Of a DNA stretch of 20,703 nucleotides, positions 15,487 through 20,259 are shown piece after piece; the first letter of the stretch is position 1; each line of letters opens with the position of its first letter. The stretch comes from a virus: positions 1 through 20,703 of the IMG/VR virus record IMGVR_UViG_3300030102_002902; one strand, 5' to 3'. The notes beneath the pieces were generated by a model that saw only the letters and a list, made by a program, of their open reading frames with translations, ran no database searches and was not told the DNA's origin. The position numbers and the translations under genes were made by a program.

Positions 15487-15599
15487 GTCTATCCCATCTA
15501 TATCTAGCTTGGGCGGCTCGATGGGCTGACGACCTTGCTTAGGCAAGGCTCGCTTGTCCCATCGGCCACCGTAGTAAGCTACAGTGTCAGGGGATAGAC
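15487..15599 (+). ncRNA. Candidate branched RNA domain within the structured region
   Basis: A 9-bp perfect closing helix (15487-15495 with 15591-15599) surrounds a long stem-loop and a small hairpin. The long stem pairs GG (15512-15513), GGC (15515-15517) and CGATGGG (15519-15525) with CCCATCG (15558-15564), GCC (15565-15567) and CC (15569-15570), leaving one mismatch and one bulge, and carries an inner CCTTGC/GCAAGG hairpin (15533-15548, loop TTAG). GTAG/CTAC (15571-15582) follows. A competing local hairpin GATGGG/CCCATC (15482-15498) shares bases with the closing helix, so two alternative folds are possible. The strand is a guess. Confidence 0.45.
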
Positions 15600-15661
15600 A
15601 CACTCAGTGATCATTGTATCTATTCATTACACACAATCTTACAATGATAACTTCCAGTTGG

Positions 15662-15780
15662 GCTTACGAATCAGCTTTATGCAAGGACGATCCGTTCGTT
15701 ACGTCATATGAAATGACGTGACGAGCCGTTCGCCAGCGCAGCTGGTCTTAGCGATCCTTGCATAAATCAGATTCGCTAGC
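15662..15780. repeat. 26-nt inverted repeat enclosing two hairpins
   Basis: The left arm (15662-15687) and right arm (15755-15780) match at 22 of 26 positions, with the core TTTATGCAAGGA identical in both (left arm forward, right arm reversed). Inside, GTTCGTTACGTCAT (15694-15707) pairs with ATGACGTGACGAGC (15713-15726) over 14 positions, two of them G-T, and CCAGC/GCTGG (15733-15745) forms a second hairpin. Together this gives a cross-shaped fold just upstream of the first early gene. Confidence 0.65.
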
Positions 15781-15782
15781 CT

Positions 15783-15831
15783 TGATCATCCTTATGCATA
15801 CAAGAATGTGCATACTGTAACAGATATACAT
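15783..15831 (+). promoter_or_regulatory. Repeat-rich upstream region of the first early gene
   Basis: Just before the ribosome site of the gene at 15846 lie the palindromes TGATCA (15783-15788) and TATGCATA (15793-15800) and a direct repeat of TGCATAC (15795-15801 and 15809-15815), spaced 14 bases apart. TG-TG-CATACT and TATACA are the closest -10-like strings, but no -35 match sits at a normal distance. The pattern looks like an operator or iteron cluster over an early promoter, possibly one needing an activator. Confidence 0.35.
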
Positions 15832-15845
15832 AAGGAGAAAAAGAA

Positions 15846-16394
15846 ATGGATATCGAAACAATTTCAAACGAAATCGTAGTAGCAATCAAGCAATTAACAG
15901 CACCGTTCGAGAAATGGGATAATGAAGACAAGCAGTTCGCAGAGAGTGATAGTATGAGCTATGTCAGAAAGATATTGCTTGAGAAGCTGCTCGATGGGAC
16001 ATTTTACCTACACATCGGTAAGACAGGTGACAGTTCCGAGTCTTACGCTGCAAGCATGAAGCGTAAGGCCGAGGCAGCTTACCGATACAGAGATGGCACA
16101 GAGATCAGCAACAACCTGATCCGAGGCGCAGCTGGTGAAGCACAAGCAGCGAATCAGAAGCACGAGTACCTAGAGACTCTATATGCTGATCTCCAAGCCT
16201 TGTATCTACAAGAGACAGGTCAACACTACATACCTTATAACTCGCCAGTTGGATACAACTTCGGTACTCAGAATGTAGTTCCGAATACGTCCATACCTCA
16301 GGACGCAGAACAGATGTTAGCCGCACTCGGTATCCAAACTGACTCAGCTAACATAGTAGAAGAACCTAAGAAGCAGAAGAAGAAAGCTTCCTAA
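15846..16394 (+). CDS. First early protein, unknown function
   Basis: This 182-residue protein is the first gene of the rightward block. It starts at ATG 15846 after AAGGAG and an A-rich spacer. It is soluble, acidic to neutral and mainly helical in the first 130 residues (ETISNEIVVAIKQLTAPFEKW; SYVRKILLEKLLDGTFYLHIG; a YAASMKRKAEAAYRYR segment; KHEYLETLYADLQALYLQET). A Pro/Asn-rich linker follows, and the C-terminus is very basic (EEPKKQKKKAS). I do not recognise the family. A strong terminator directly behind it makes it a separate transcription unit, so it is likely made early and at high level, as host-takeover or regulatory proteins often are. That role is inference. Confidence 0.8.
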   Translation: MDIETISNEIVVAIKQLTAPFEKWDNEDKQFAESDSMSYVRKILLEKLLDGTFYLHIGKTGDSSESYAASMKRKAEAAYRYRDGTEISNNLIRGAAGEAQAANQKHEYLETLYADLQALYLQETGQHYIPYNSPVGYNFGTQNVVPNTSIPQDAEQMLAALGIQTDSANIVEEPKKQKKKAS

Positions 16395-16399
16395 CTACC

Positions 16400-16432
16400 A
16401 AGGGTAGAGTCACACGGCTCTACCCTTTTTTT
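16400..16432 (+). terminator. Strong intrinsic terminator after the first early gene
   Basis: GGGTAGAG (16402-16409) and CTCTACCC (16418-16425) form a perfect 8-bp stem with an 8-base loop, extended by two A-T pairs, and the right arm runs straight into seven T. This is a textbook rho-independent terminator five bases after the stop codon. Confidence 0.93.
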
Positions 16433-16449
16433 ACGTTAGTAAAAATAGT

Positions 16450-16585
16450 GCGCCATGCTATTCTTCGCAAGCTCAGGCATGGTCGCAGTCGGATAATGCA
16501 CCTTCGGTTGGGGGTGTTATGTGTGGGTTTTGCCCCTGACTTTGTGGCAAAATCAAAATCTTACAGATCAATGAAAGGTAAACAA
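16450..16585 (+). other. Structured leader between terminator and second early unit
   Basis: Between the terminator and the gene at 16586 three stems occur in a row: CCATGC/GCATGG (16453-16458, 16477-16482), CACC/GGTG (16499-16502, 16513-16516) and TTTTGCC/GGCAAAA (16528-16534, 16546-16552). Its base composition is more GC-rich than the next gene. An in-frame ATG at 16448 would extend that gene through all three stems, but I see no ribosome site for it. No clear sigma70 promoter is visible although one is expected after so strong a terminator. Confidence 0.45.
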
Positions 16586-16963
16586 ATGGAAATAACATAT
16601 AATGAAACTGATTATCCTGATACAACAAGTAATCAGTTTATGGCTCAAGGTGGATTTATTCCACTTTGGATAATCGAATGGAATTTACGCAAAGCAATGG
16701 GGGTTAATGTTACTCTTTTCGATCACCTTCATACTCAATACGAAGCTCGTGCTGGTATGGGTATCAAAGGTAGAGAAATGGGTGGTAAAATAAATGATGA
16801 AGGTATCTATGAATATCCTGAAGATCCACCTTTGCAACCTTATATGACATGGGAAACTGAAGAAGGTACAGTTTACTTTTATCCTTATTCAATAATGGGT
16901 ATTCCATTACGAAGACCAAGTATTACTACTGGTCAAACACATTATGTAGCGAGGATGGACTAA
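16586..16963 (+). CDS. Unknown early protein
   Basis: I place the start at ATG 16586, giving 125 residues, because AAAGG lies nine bases upstream; an upstream ATG at 16571 and one at 16448 are in frame but poorly supported. The sequence (EITYNETDYPDTTSNQFMAQ, GGFIPLWIIEWNLRKAMGVNVTLFDHLHTQYEARAGMGIKG, then GIYEYPEDPPLQPYMTWETEEGTVYFYPYSIMGIPLRRP) is compact, rich in Tyr/Trp/Pro, with a hydrophobic segment FIPLWIIEW near residues 24-32 that is too short to span a membrane. I recognise no domain. Its stop overlaps the next start (TAATG). Confidence 0.72.
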   Translation: MEITYNETDYPDTTSNQFMAQGGFIPLWIIEWNLRKAMGVNVTLFDHLHTQYEARAGMGIKGREMGGKINDEGIYEYPEDPPLQPYMTWETEEGTVYFYPYSIMGIPLRRPSITTGQTHYVARMD

Positions 16964-17253
16964 TGTTTGATTTAGATAAACAAGCAGCAACTGCCAAGCA
17001 GTTGTGGAAACTTAACTTCTTAGCTGACCAAGCTTTCAAGCTACAGATTGAAGCTGAAGTTAAAGAGCATGGTGAAATGATTTCGAAAGCAAAAGATGCT
17101 GCTTTCACTGTCACATTACCATTGAGTAAACAACAAGCCAGCACTTGGATTCAGCTTTTGAATGAACGTGTTGCTGGTTTGGAGTCTGTAATTGAAAGTC
17201 TCGATAGAGATAGAAAGGCAGACATTATTATGAAAGGAAAGACTGATGGCTGA
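16963..17253 (+). CDS. Unknown helical early protein with two KQ-type repeats
   Basis: This 96-residue protein contains two short similar blocks, ATAKQLWKLNFLAD (residues 9-22) and LSKQQASTWIQLLNE (about 54-68), each of the (S/T)xKQxxxLxxL type seen in several phage and bacterial nucleic-acid-related proteins. The middle is charged helix (EAEVKEHGEMISKAKDAA) and the end is basic. The repeated block might contact DNA or RNA; this is inference from a weak pattern. The start overlaps the upstream stop by one base, and its last bases overlap the next gene by eight. Confidence 0.7.
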   Translation: MFDLDKQAATAKQLWKLNFLADQAFKLQIEAEVKEHGEMISKAKDAAFTVTLPLSKQQASTWIQLLNERVAGLESVIESLDRDRKADIIMKGKTDG

Positions 17254-17473
17254 CAGATCAACGCCAAGGTTTACTCGAAGAGACTTCGAGTTTCTTGCAG
17301 ATAAAGTTGCACCTCATCTTCATTGGGCTACTGCTATTGAAGCAATAGCCGACGAGCTTGCTCGTACCAATAAAAGATTTGATCGTGACAAATGGACAAA
17401 TCGTGCTTACAAAAATTGGGAAGCACACGCAAAGATAGGTAGAGATAAATTTGATGACGAAATTCCCTACTAA
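17246..17473 (+). CDS. Small early protein ending in an SSB-like tip (DDEIPY)
   Basis: This 75-residue protein has FTRRDFEFLADKVAPHLHWATAIEAIADELARTNKRFDRDKWTNRAYKNWEAH as its core. The order TRxDFxxxAD, then helix, then NxRFDRDKWxxxxxxxWE is common in tiny early or replication-region phage proteins of unknown function. The last residues, KFDDEIPY, resemble the C-terminal tip of bacterial SSB (acidic residues, then Ile-Pro-Phe), the peptide that recruits repair and replication enzymes. It may therefore compete for, or borrow, SSB partners; this is inference. The next gene begins inside its end. Confidence 0.72.
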   Translation: MADRSTPRFTRRDFEFLADKVAPHLHWATAIEAIADELARTNKRFDRDKWTNRAYKNWEAHAKIGRDKFDDEIPY

Positions 17474-17633
17474 AAAGTGTAATGAATGTGATGGGAATGG
17501 GTACACTGAGTCTGATGTACCCAGACCCCACGGATTTGACAGAGATATAGGATGTATAGATAGTGCTTCTCAAATTTGTGAAAAATGCCAGGGGCTTGGT
17601 ATTATTAGTGATGAAGAGGACATAGATTTCTAA
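17454..17633 (+). CDS. DnaJ-type zinc finger protein with acidic C-terminus
   Basis: From ATG 17454 this is a 59-residue protein with two DnaJ-type zinc knuckles, CNECDGNG (9-16) and CEKCQGLG (42-49), the CxxCxGxG pattern expected for one zinc site made of two halves. It has no J domain, so it is not a chaperone partner in the usual sense; single DnaJ-like knuckle pairs are common in small phage proteins. A TTG one codon upstream could also start it. It overlaps the preceding gene by 20 bases and has no clear ribosome site, so translation is probably coupled. The terminus SDEEDIDF is acidic and aromatic, a loose variant of an SSB tip. Confidence 0.75.
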   Translation: MTKFPTKKCNECDGNGYTESDVPRPHGFDRDIGCIDSASQICEKCQGLGIISDEEDIDF

Positions 17634-17888
17634 TTGCCTAACACAAGACTGTCTCACAATTACAATGAGATGATTACAATGCTTATTGAAGCGAGGCATG
17701 AACAAAGATTAAGCCAGCCACAGCTGGCAAATATTATAGGCTGTACCGAATCATTGATTCATAAATGGGAGCAGCACAAGAGAGTACCGTCTGGTTTTTT
17801 TCTTATGTGTTGGTTGGAAGCATTAGGTTATGACATCGAAGTCAAGAAAAAAGTCAGTAACAATAACGTGCGTCAGTTGCGAAATTAA
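17634..17888 (+). CDS. XRE-type helix-turn-helix regulator
   Basis: This protein of up to 84 residues contains MLIEARHEQRLSQPQLANIIGCTESLIHKWEQHKRVPSGFFLMCWLEALGYDIEV, a Cro/CI-type helix-turn-helix: LSQPQLANIIGC is the second helix and turn, ESLIHKWEQHKRVP is the recognition helix and following turn. It probably binds an operator and acts as an early regulator. The frame begins with TTG directly after the previous stop (TAATTG), with AGAGG 14 bases before; ATG at 17670 is an alternative start that would keep the whole domain. Its last 59 bases overlap the zinc-ribbon gene in another frame. Confidence 0.82.
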   Translation: MPNTRLSHNYNEMITMLIEARHEQRLSQPQLANIIGCTESLIHKWEQHKRVPSGFFLMCWLEALGYDIEVKKKVSNNNVRQLRN

Positions 17889-18150
17889 AACGGAATGGTT
17901 TGTTGCTATACTTAAAAATAATAGTGGTAGATCCACACAAAAGCACTGGTATGTTTGTCTAAATTGCTATGAGGAGGACAGATGGCAAACCGTAACAAGA
18001 ACAAAGGAACATACCACGAAAAGTGGTTTGTCGATTGGCTCAATAAAATTAAAACGCAAATCAAAGCGAAACGTCAGCCCCTCTCAGGAAGCTTGGGAGG
18101 AGAGTATGCTGGCGACATCAAGCTCGAAATCAAAGGACTTGAAATGGTAG
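17830..18150 (+). CDS. Zinc-ribbon protein overlapping the nuclease gene
   Basis: A 106-codon frame whose first half has a clear four-cysteine zinc-ribbon: CVSC (14-17) and CLNC (43-46), with EWFVAI and KHWYVC strands between, as in small zinc-ribbon folds. The second half (from about residue 51) is Ser/Lys/Thr-rich and is read through the first 169 bases of the nuclease gene in another frame, so it may carry little function. It fills the gap between the XRE gene and the nuclease, and contains the nuclease's ribosome site. There is no good ribosome site of its own; translation may be coupled to the XRE gene. Confidence 0.5.
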   Translation: MTSKSRKKSVTITCVSCEIKTEWFVAILKNNSGRSTQKHWYVCLNCYEEDRWQTVTRTKEHTTKSGLSIGSIKLKRKSKRNVSPSQEAWEESMLATSSSKSKDLKW

Positions 18151-18350
18151 GTGAGGTAAAGTATCGTGATACAGCATCCTTCCCTAGCCCATTTAAAGTA
18201 TTAGAGGGCAGAGATATTGCATTCTATAAAAGACGGAGAGGAACTCCGCAAACGCTAGTCATTATGACTGGTGAAACATTTCAACAATTAATGGAGAACG
18301 ACCATGATACAAACAGAATCACAGAACAGAATGATCAGGCAGTTTCTTGA
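17982..18350 (+). CDS. PD-(D/E)XK nuclease, Holliday-junction-resolvase-like
   Basis: This 122-residue protein starts at ATG 17982 after a strong GAGGAGG. The N-terminus KNKGTYHEKWFVDWL (residues 7-20) supplies the Glu (E13) typical of the first helix, GGEYAGDIKLEIKGLEMVGEVKYRD (39-63) gives D45 and the E58-V-K60 pair of the PD-(D/E)XK core, and a later LVIMTGETF strand-helix (92-100) closes the small alpha/beta fold. Archaeal Hjc and several phage resolvases share this layout, and the neighbouring recombination genes fit resolution or trimming of branched DNA. A different role such as host DNA cleavage cannot be excluded. It overlaps the downstream gene by 47 bases. Confidence 0.78.
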   Translation: MANRNKNKGTYHEKWFVDWLNKIKTQIKAKRQPLSGSLGGEYAGDIKLEIKGLEMVGEVKYRDTASFPSPFKVLEGRDIAFYKRRRGTPQTLVIMTGETFQQLMENDHDTNRITEQNDQAVS

Positions 18351-18513
18351 AGATGGAAACTCAATAACTGGTTTAGATGCCCTTAATAAGTTTGGGTGTA
18401 TGTGTTTACCAAGAAGAATTTGTGACATCAAAGAGAAAGGTGTTGCAGTTGAAAGCCAATGGATCAAGTTGGAAAATGGTAAACGTATCAAAGAATACTG
18501 GATTGCTCAATGA
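18304..18513 (+). CDS. Small winged helix-turn-helix protein (HTH_39-like)
   Basis: This 69-residue protein reads NRMIRQFLEDGNSITGLDALNKFGCMCLPRRICDIKEKGVAVESQWIKLENGKRIKEYWI. The order QFLxxGxSITxLDALxxFGCxxLxxRIxDIKxxGxxIxxxxxxxxNGKxxxEYxL is a known small phage winged-helix family (HTH_39). It is probably a DNA-binding protein acting on transcription or replication. ATG 18304 is preceded by TGGAGAA. It overlaps the nuclease by 47 bases, and the next gene starts on its stop (ATGA), so the three genes form a coupled set. Confidence 0.78.
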   Translation: MIQTESQNRMIRQFLEDGNSITGLDALNKFGCMCLPRRICDIKEKGVAVESQWIKLENGKRIKEYWIAQ

Positions 18514-18875
18514 AATCATTCAAACGTGCTGTAAGCAGTGATGTGTGGTCGCAAAGTTTGAACCGCTCATCGCGTGAAATCTATGCTGAAGATCGTCAAA
18601 AACAAAGAGAGGCCAGCAAAGGCTGGTCGCCTGATACTCTCAAGATTATGGCTCAACGTATCAAAGATCGAGACTCAGTTGGTCATAATTATTTATGGGG
18701 TAGAGAAGCTATTGAAATGATTGACAAAAATCTACTCAGTGAAGCTGATCTAGATCCACATCGAACAGCATACGCTAGGCTGCTTCGCCACACATATAGC
18801 GAACAAGCAGCCGAAGCTATGCTAAAACAGCTTGTCGATCAGCATGATAAAATAAAAAATGACGTAACGTCATAA
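18510..18875 (+). CDS. Unknown early protein
   Basis: This 121-residue helical protein has KSFKRAVSSDVWSQSLNRSSREIYAEDRQKQREASKGWSPDTLKIMAQRI at the start, a central GHNYLWGREAIEMIDKNLLSEADLDPHRTAYARLLRHTYSEQAAEAMLKQ, and a polar end. I recognise no family. It is translationally coupled to the HTH gene by ATGA. Its last codons contain a near-palindrome of the ATGACGT half-site that also occurs in the structured divergent region, so the 3' end of this gene may double as a regulatory site. A weak hairpin follows. Confidence 0.75.
   Translation: MKSFKRAVSSDVWSQSLNRSSREIYAEDRQKQREASKGWSPDTLKIMAQRIKDRDSVGHNYLWGREAIEMIDKNLLSEADLDPHRTAYARLLRHTYSEQAAEAMLKQLVDQHDKIKNDVTS
18859..18873. promoter_or_regulatory. 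ATGACGT inverted half-sites before the recombination genes
   Basis: ATGACGT and ACGTCAT flank a single A, making a 15-base near-palindrome inside the end of the gene at 18510. The same heptamers occur, turned the other way round, at 15701-15707 and 15713-15719. A dimeric regulator could recognise this sequence. Confidence 0.4.
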
Positions 18876-18882
18876 AGCAAAA

Positions 18883-18909
18883 CCCTACCCATTGTGGTAG
18901 GGTATTTAA
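18883..18909 (+). terminator. Hairpin with weak T-rich tail before the recombination genes
   Basis: CCCTACC (18883-18889) and GGTAGGG (18896-18902) form a perfect 7-bp stem with loop CATTGT, followed by TATTTAAAT. The tail is short of T, so termination is probably partial. Its stem is related in sequence to the stronger terminator at 16402-16425 (GGGTAG/CTACCC). Confidence 0.6.
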
Positions 18910-18931
18910 ATAAAAAAAAGGAGAACGTAAC

Positions 18932-19708
18932 ATGGAACGTAAAGGTTTCATTGGTGGCAGTGACTGCACCAAAATTATGGAAGGTCAATGGTTAGATCTT
19001 TGGAATATCAAAACAGGTAATGAAGAACCAGAGTGTTTACTACGCAATTTACCTGTCCAGTTAGGTAGCTTTACAGAAAACTTTAATCTTAAATGGTTTG
19101 CTTTGCACGAAGCAAAAGCTGTTGTTGCACATCAACGTCAGTTTACTGGGACTGTTGGAACAGTGCCAGTTAAAGCTACGATTGATGGTGCTATTCAAGG
19201 TGAAAGAAATATTATTGAAGCCAAGCATACTAATAGCTTTTACAACATGGACAAGATGTTAGATAGATATATGCCGCAGCTACAGTTGTACTGTCACATG
19301 GCAAAAGCAGAGGGTGTATACTTATCTGTTATATTTGGGAACAGCAGTTGGGAATGTATTCATGTTAAGTACAACGAAGAGTATTTCAATTCTATGTGGG
19401 CAGTGGTGTCAGACTTCTGGGGTTACGTTGTACGCAATGAAAAGCCTGTTGATGTTGGACAAACAGAACTCCCAAGAACATCGATTACATTGGATCAAAT
19501 GGAAACACGCGATGCGTCACTCGACAACGCCTTTGTTGACGCAGCCGTTACCTACATACATGGATATGAACAGAACAAAGTCTTCAAGAATGCTGAGAAA
19601 GATCTCAAGCAAATGGTCAGTGATAACGAACGAGAAGTTTATTGCGACCAACTCACCGTCAAGCGTGACAAGCGCGGACATCTTAGAATAAAAAGGAGAA
19701 CGAAATGA
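18932..19708 (+). CDS. YqaJ-family (lambda Exo-like) recombination exonuclease
   Basis: This 258-residue protein carries the YqaJ signature: FIGGSDCTKIM (residues 6-16), G45 with E49 in QLGSFTENF, VKATIDGAI with D85, IIEAKHTN with E96 and K98 (the ExK pair) and YMPQLQLYCHM (113-123), whose Gln closes the site. D85, E96 and K98 are the expected metal-binding and catalytic residues. Such enzymes chew one strand from duplex ends to expose DNA for an annealing protein, which is encoded next. The start, ATG 18932, follows AAAGGAG after an A-run. The gene overlaps its successor by ATGA. Length is slightly below lambda-type Exo with extra C-terminal basic residues. Confidence 0.9.
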   Translation: MERKGFIGGSDCTKIMEGQWLDLWNIKTGNEEPECLLRNLPVQLGSFTENFNLKWFALHEAKAVVAHQRQFTGTVGTVPVKATIDGAIQGERNIIEAKHTNSFYNMDKMLDRYMPQLQLYCHMAKAEGVYLSVIFGNSSWECIHVKYNEEYFNSMWAVVSDFWGYVVRNEKPVDVGQTELPRTSITLDQMETRDASLDNAFVDAAVTYIHGYEQNKVFKNAEKDLKQMVSDNEREVYCDQLTVKRDKRGHLRIKRRTK

Positions 19709-20163
19709 CTACTAAATCTAAGGTTAATATTATCAAACAACTCATGGCTGCACGTGCAGACATACAGCCCATTAAGAAGAGTGGCACAAACCCACACTTC
19801 AAAAGCAAATACGCTACGCTCGAAGGCGTTATTGAAGCAGTCACCGAACCATTAGAAAAGCATGGCTTCCTGTTGATGCATCGCACAATATCAAACGAGC
19901 ATGGCAAGTCTATCACAACAGAACTTGTGCATGAGAGTGGCGAAAGTTTTGTAACAGCTATACCTCTAGTGCTTGCAAAGAATGATATGCAAGGGTTGGG
20001 TAGTGCTATCACATATGCTAGACGCTATGGGATTATGTCTATTCTAAATCTTCCAGCTGAAGATGATGATGGCAATGAGGCATCAAAGCAGCAAAAACCA
20101 AAGCTTGCACCTGTTGATGCACCAGCACCAGAAACAAAACTCAGTAGTAATACTGATTGGTAA
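19705..20163 (+). CDS. ERF-family single-strand annealing protein
   Basis: This 152-residue protein has the ERF pattern: DIQPIKKSGTNPHFKSKYATLEGVIEAVTEPLEKHGFLL (residues 20-58) and DMQGLGSAITYARRYGIMSILNLPAEDDDGN (94-124), both diagnostic blocks. ERF proteins form rings that bind and anneal single-stranded DNA, and pair with the exonuclease encoded just upstream in phage recombination. It is short for the family and ends in a Pro/Ala-rich tail (APVDAPAPETKLSSNTDW) without a folded C-terminal domain. The ATGA overlap with the exonuclease and its AAGGAG signal couple the two proteins. Confidence 0.93.
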   Translation: MTTKSKVNIIKQLMAARADIQPIKKSGTNPHFKSKYATLEGVIEAVTEPLEKHGFLLMHRTISNEHGKSITTELVHESGESFVTAIPLVLAKNDMQGLGSAITYARRYGIMSILNLPAEDDDGNEASKQQKPKLAPVDAPAPETKLSSNTDW

Positions 20164-20230
20164 TTCTTAGGGATCAATATCCTTTATTGAGTCAGACCTT
20201 ATCGAGGGGGAGGTTCCCTAAGAACCCCTC
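20164..20230 (+). promoter_or_regulatory. Leader with mutually exclusive stems before the SSB-like gene
   Basis: TTCTTAGGGA (20164-20173) and TCCCTAAGAA (20215-20224) are a perfect 10-bp inverted repeat with 41 bases between. The right arm also lies inside two other possible stems: GGTTC/GAACC (20212-20216, 20222-20226, loop CCTAA) and GAGGGG/CCCCTC (20204-20209, 20225-20230). These alternatives cannot form together with the long pairing, as in attenuators or autoregulated leaders. No T-run follows, so control of translation or RNA stability is likelier than termination. Confidence 0.5.
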
Positions 20231-20259
20231 ACCACAACTAAATAAAAGGAGTCAGAAGC

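Larger units (their letters stand above)
15360..15780. other. Densely structured divergent region (possible non-coding RNA, origin or packaging site)
   Basis: The 561 bases between the divergent blocks (15285-15845) contain no credible gene but many strong stems. CGTAAC/GTTACG pairs at 15367-15385. A 15-bp hairpin with one mismatch spans 15395-15429 (loop ATTGA). CACTCC/GGAGTG (15446-15461) is enclosed by GTGTC/GACAC (15430-15434, 15465-15469). GTCTATCCC (15487-15495) pairs with GGGATAGAC (15591-15599) around a branched core. A 9-bp pair lies at 15610-15618/15640-15648, and a 26-nt inverted repeat at 15662-15687/15755-15780. Two T-G pairs inside the last element are allowed only if the plus strand is the RNA. 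Stems this long and this close are far more than chance; whether they act as RNA or as DNA is not decided by the sequence. Confidence 0.7.

Noticed and set aside
15418-15603. A 61-codon minus-strand frame from GTG 15603 in the structured region
   Set aside because: It has no ribosome site, an unnatural composition, and every part of it coincides with one of the stems, which explains its sequence better than coding does.
16450-16516. A possible tRNA in the GC-richer stretch after the strong terminator
   Set aside because: No TTCGA-type T-loop with matching stem and no cloverleaf with a 7-bp acceptor could be built.
16448-16585. N-terminal extension of the gene at 16586 from ATG 16448
   Set aside because: There is no ribosome signal at 16448, the added residues are basic and unlike the rest, and the stretch consists of hairpins; AAAGG supports 16586.
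17334-17705. A 123-codon minus-strand frame across the small early genes
   Set aside because: It lies opposite three recognisable plus-strand genes including the DnaJ-type and XRE-type proteins and would be the only leftward gene in the block.
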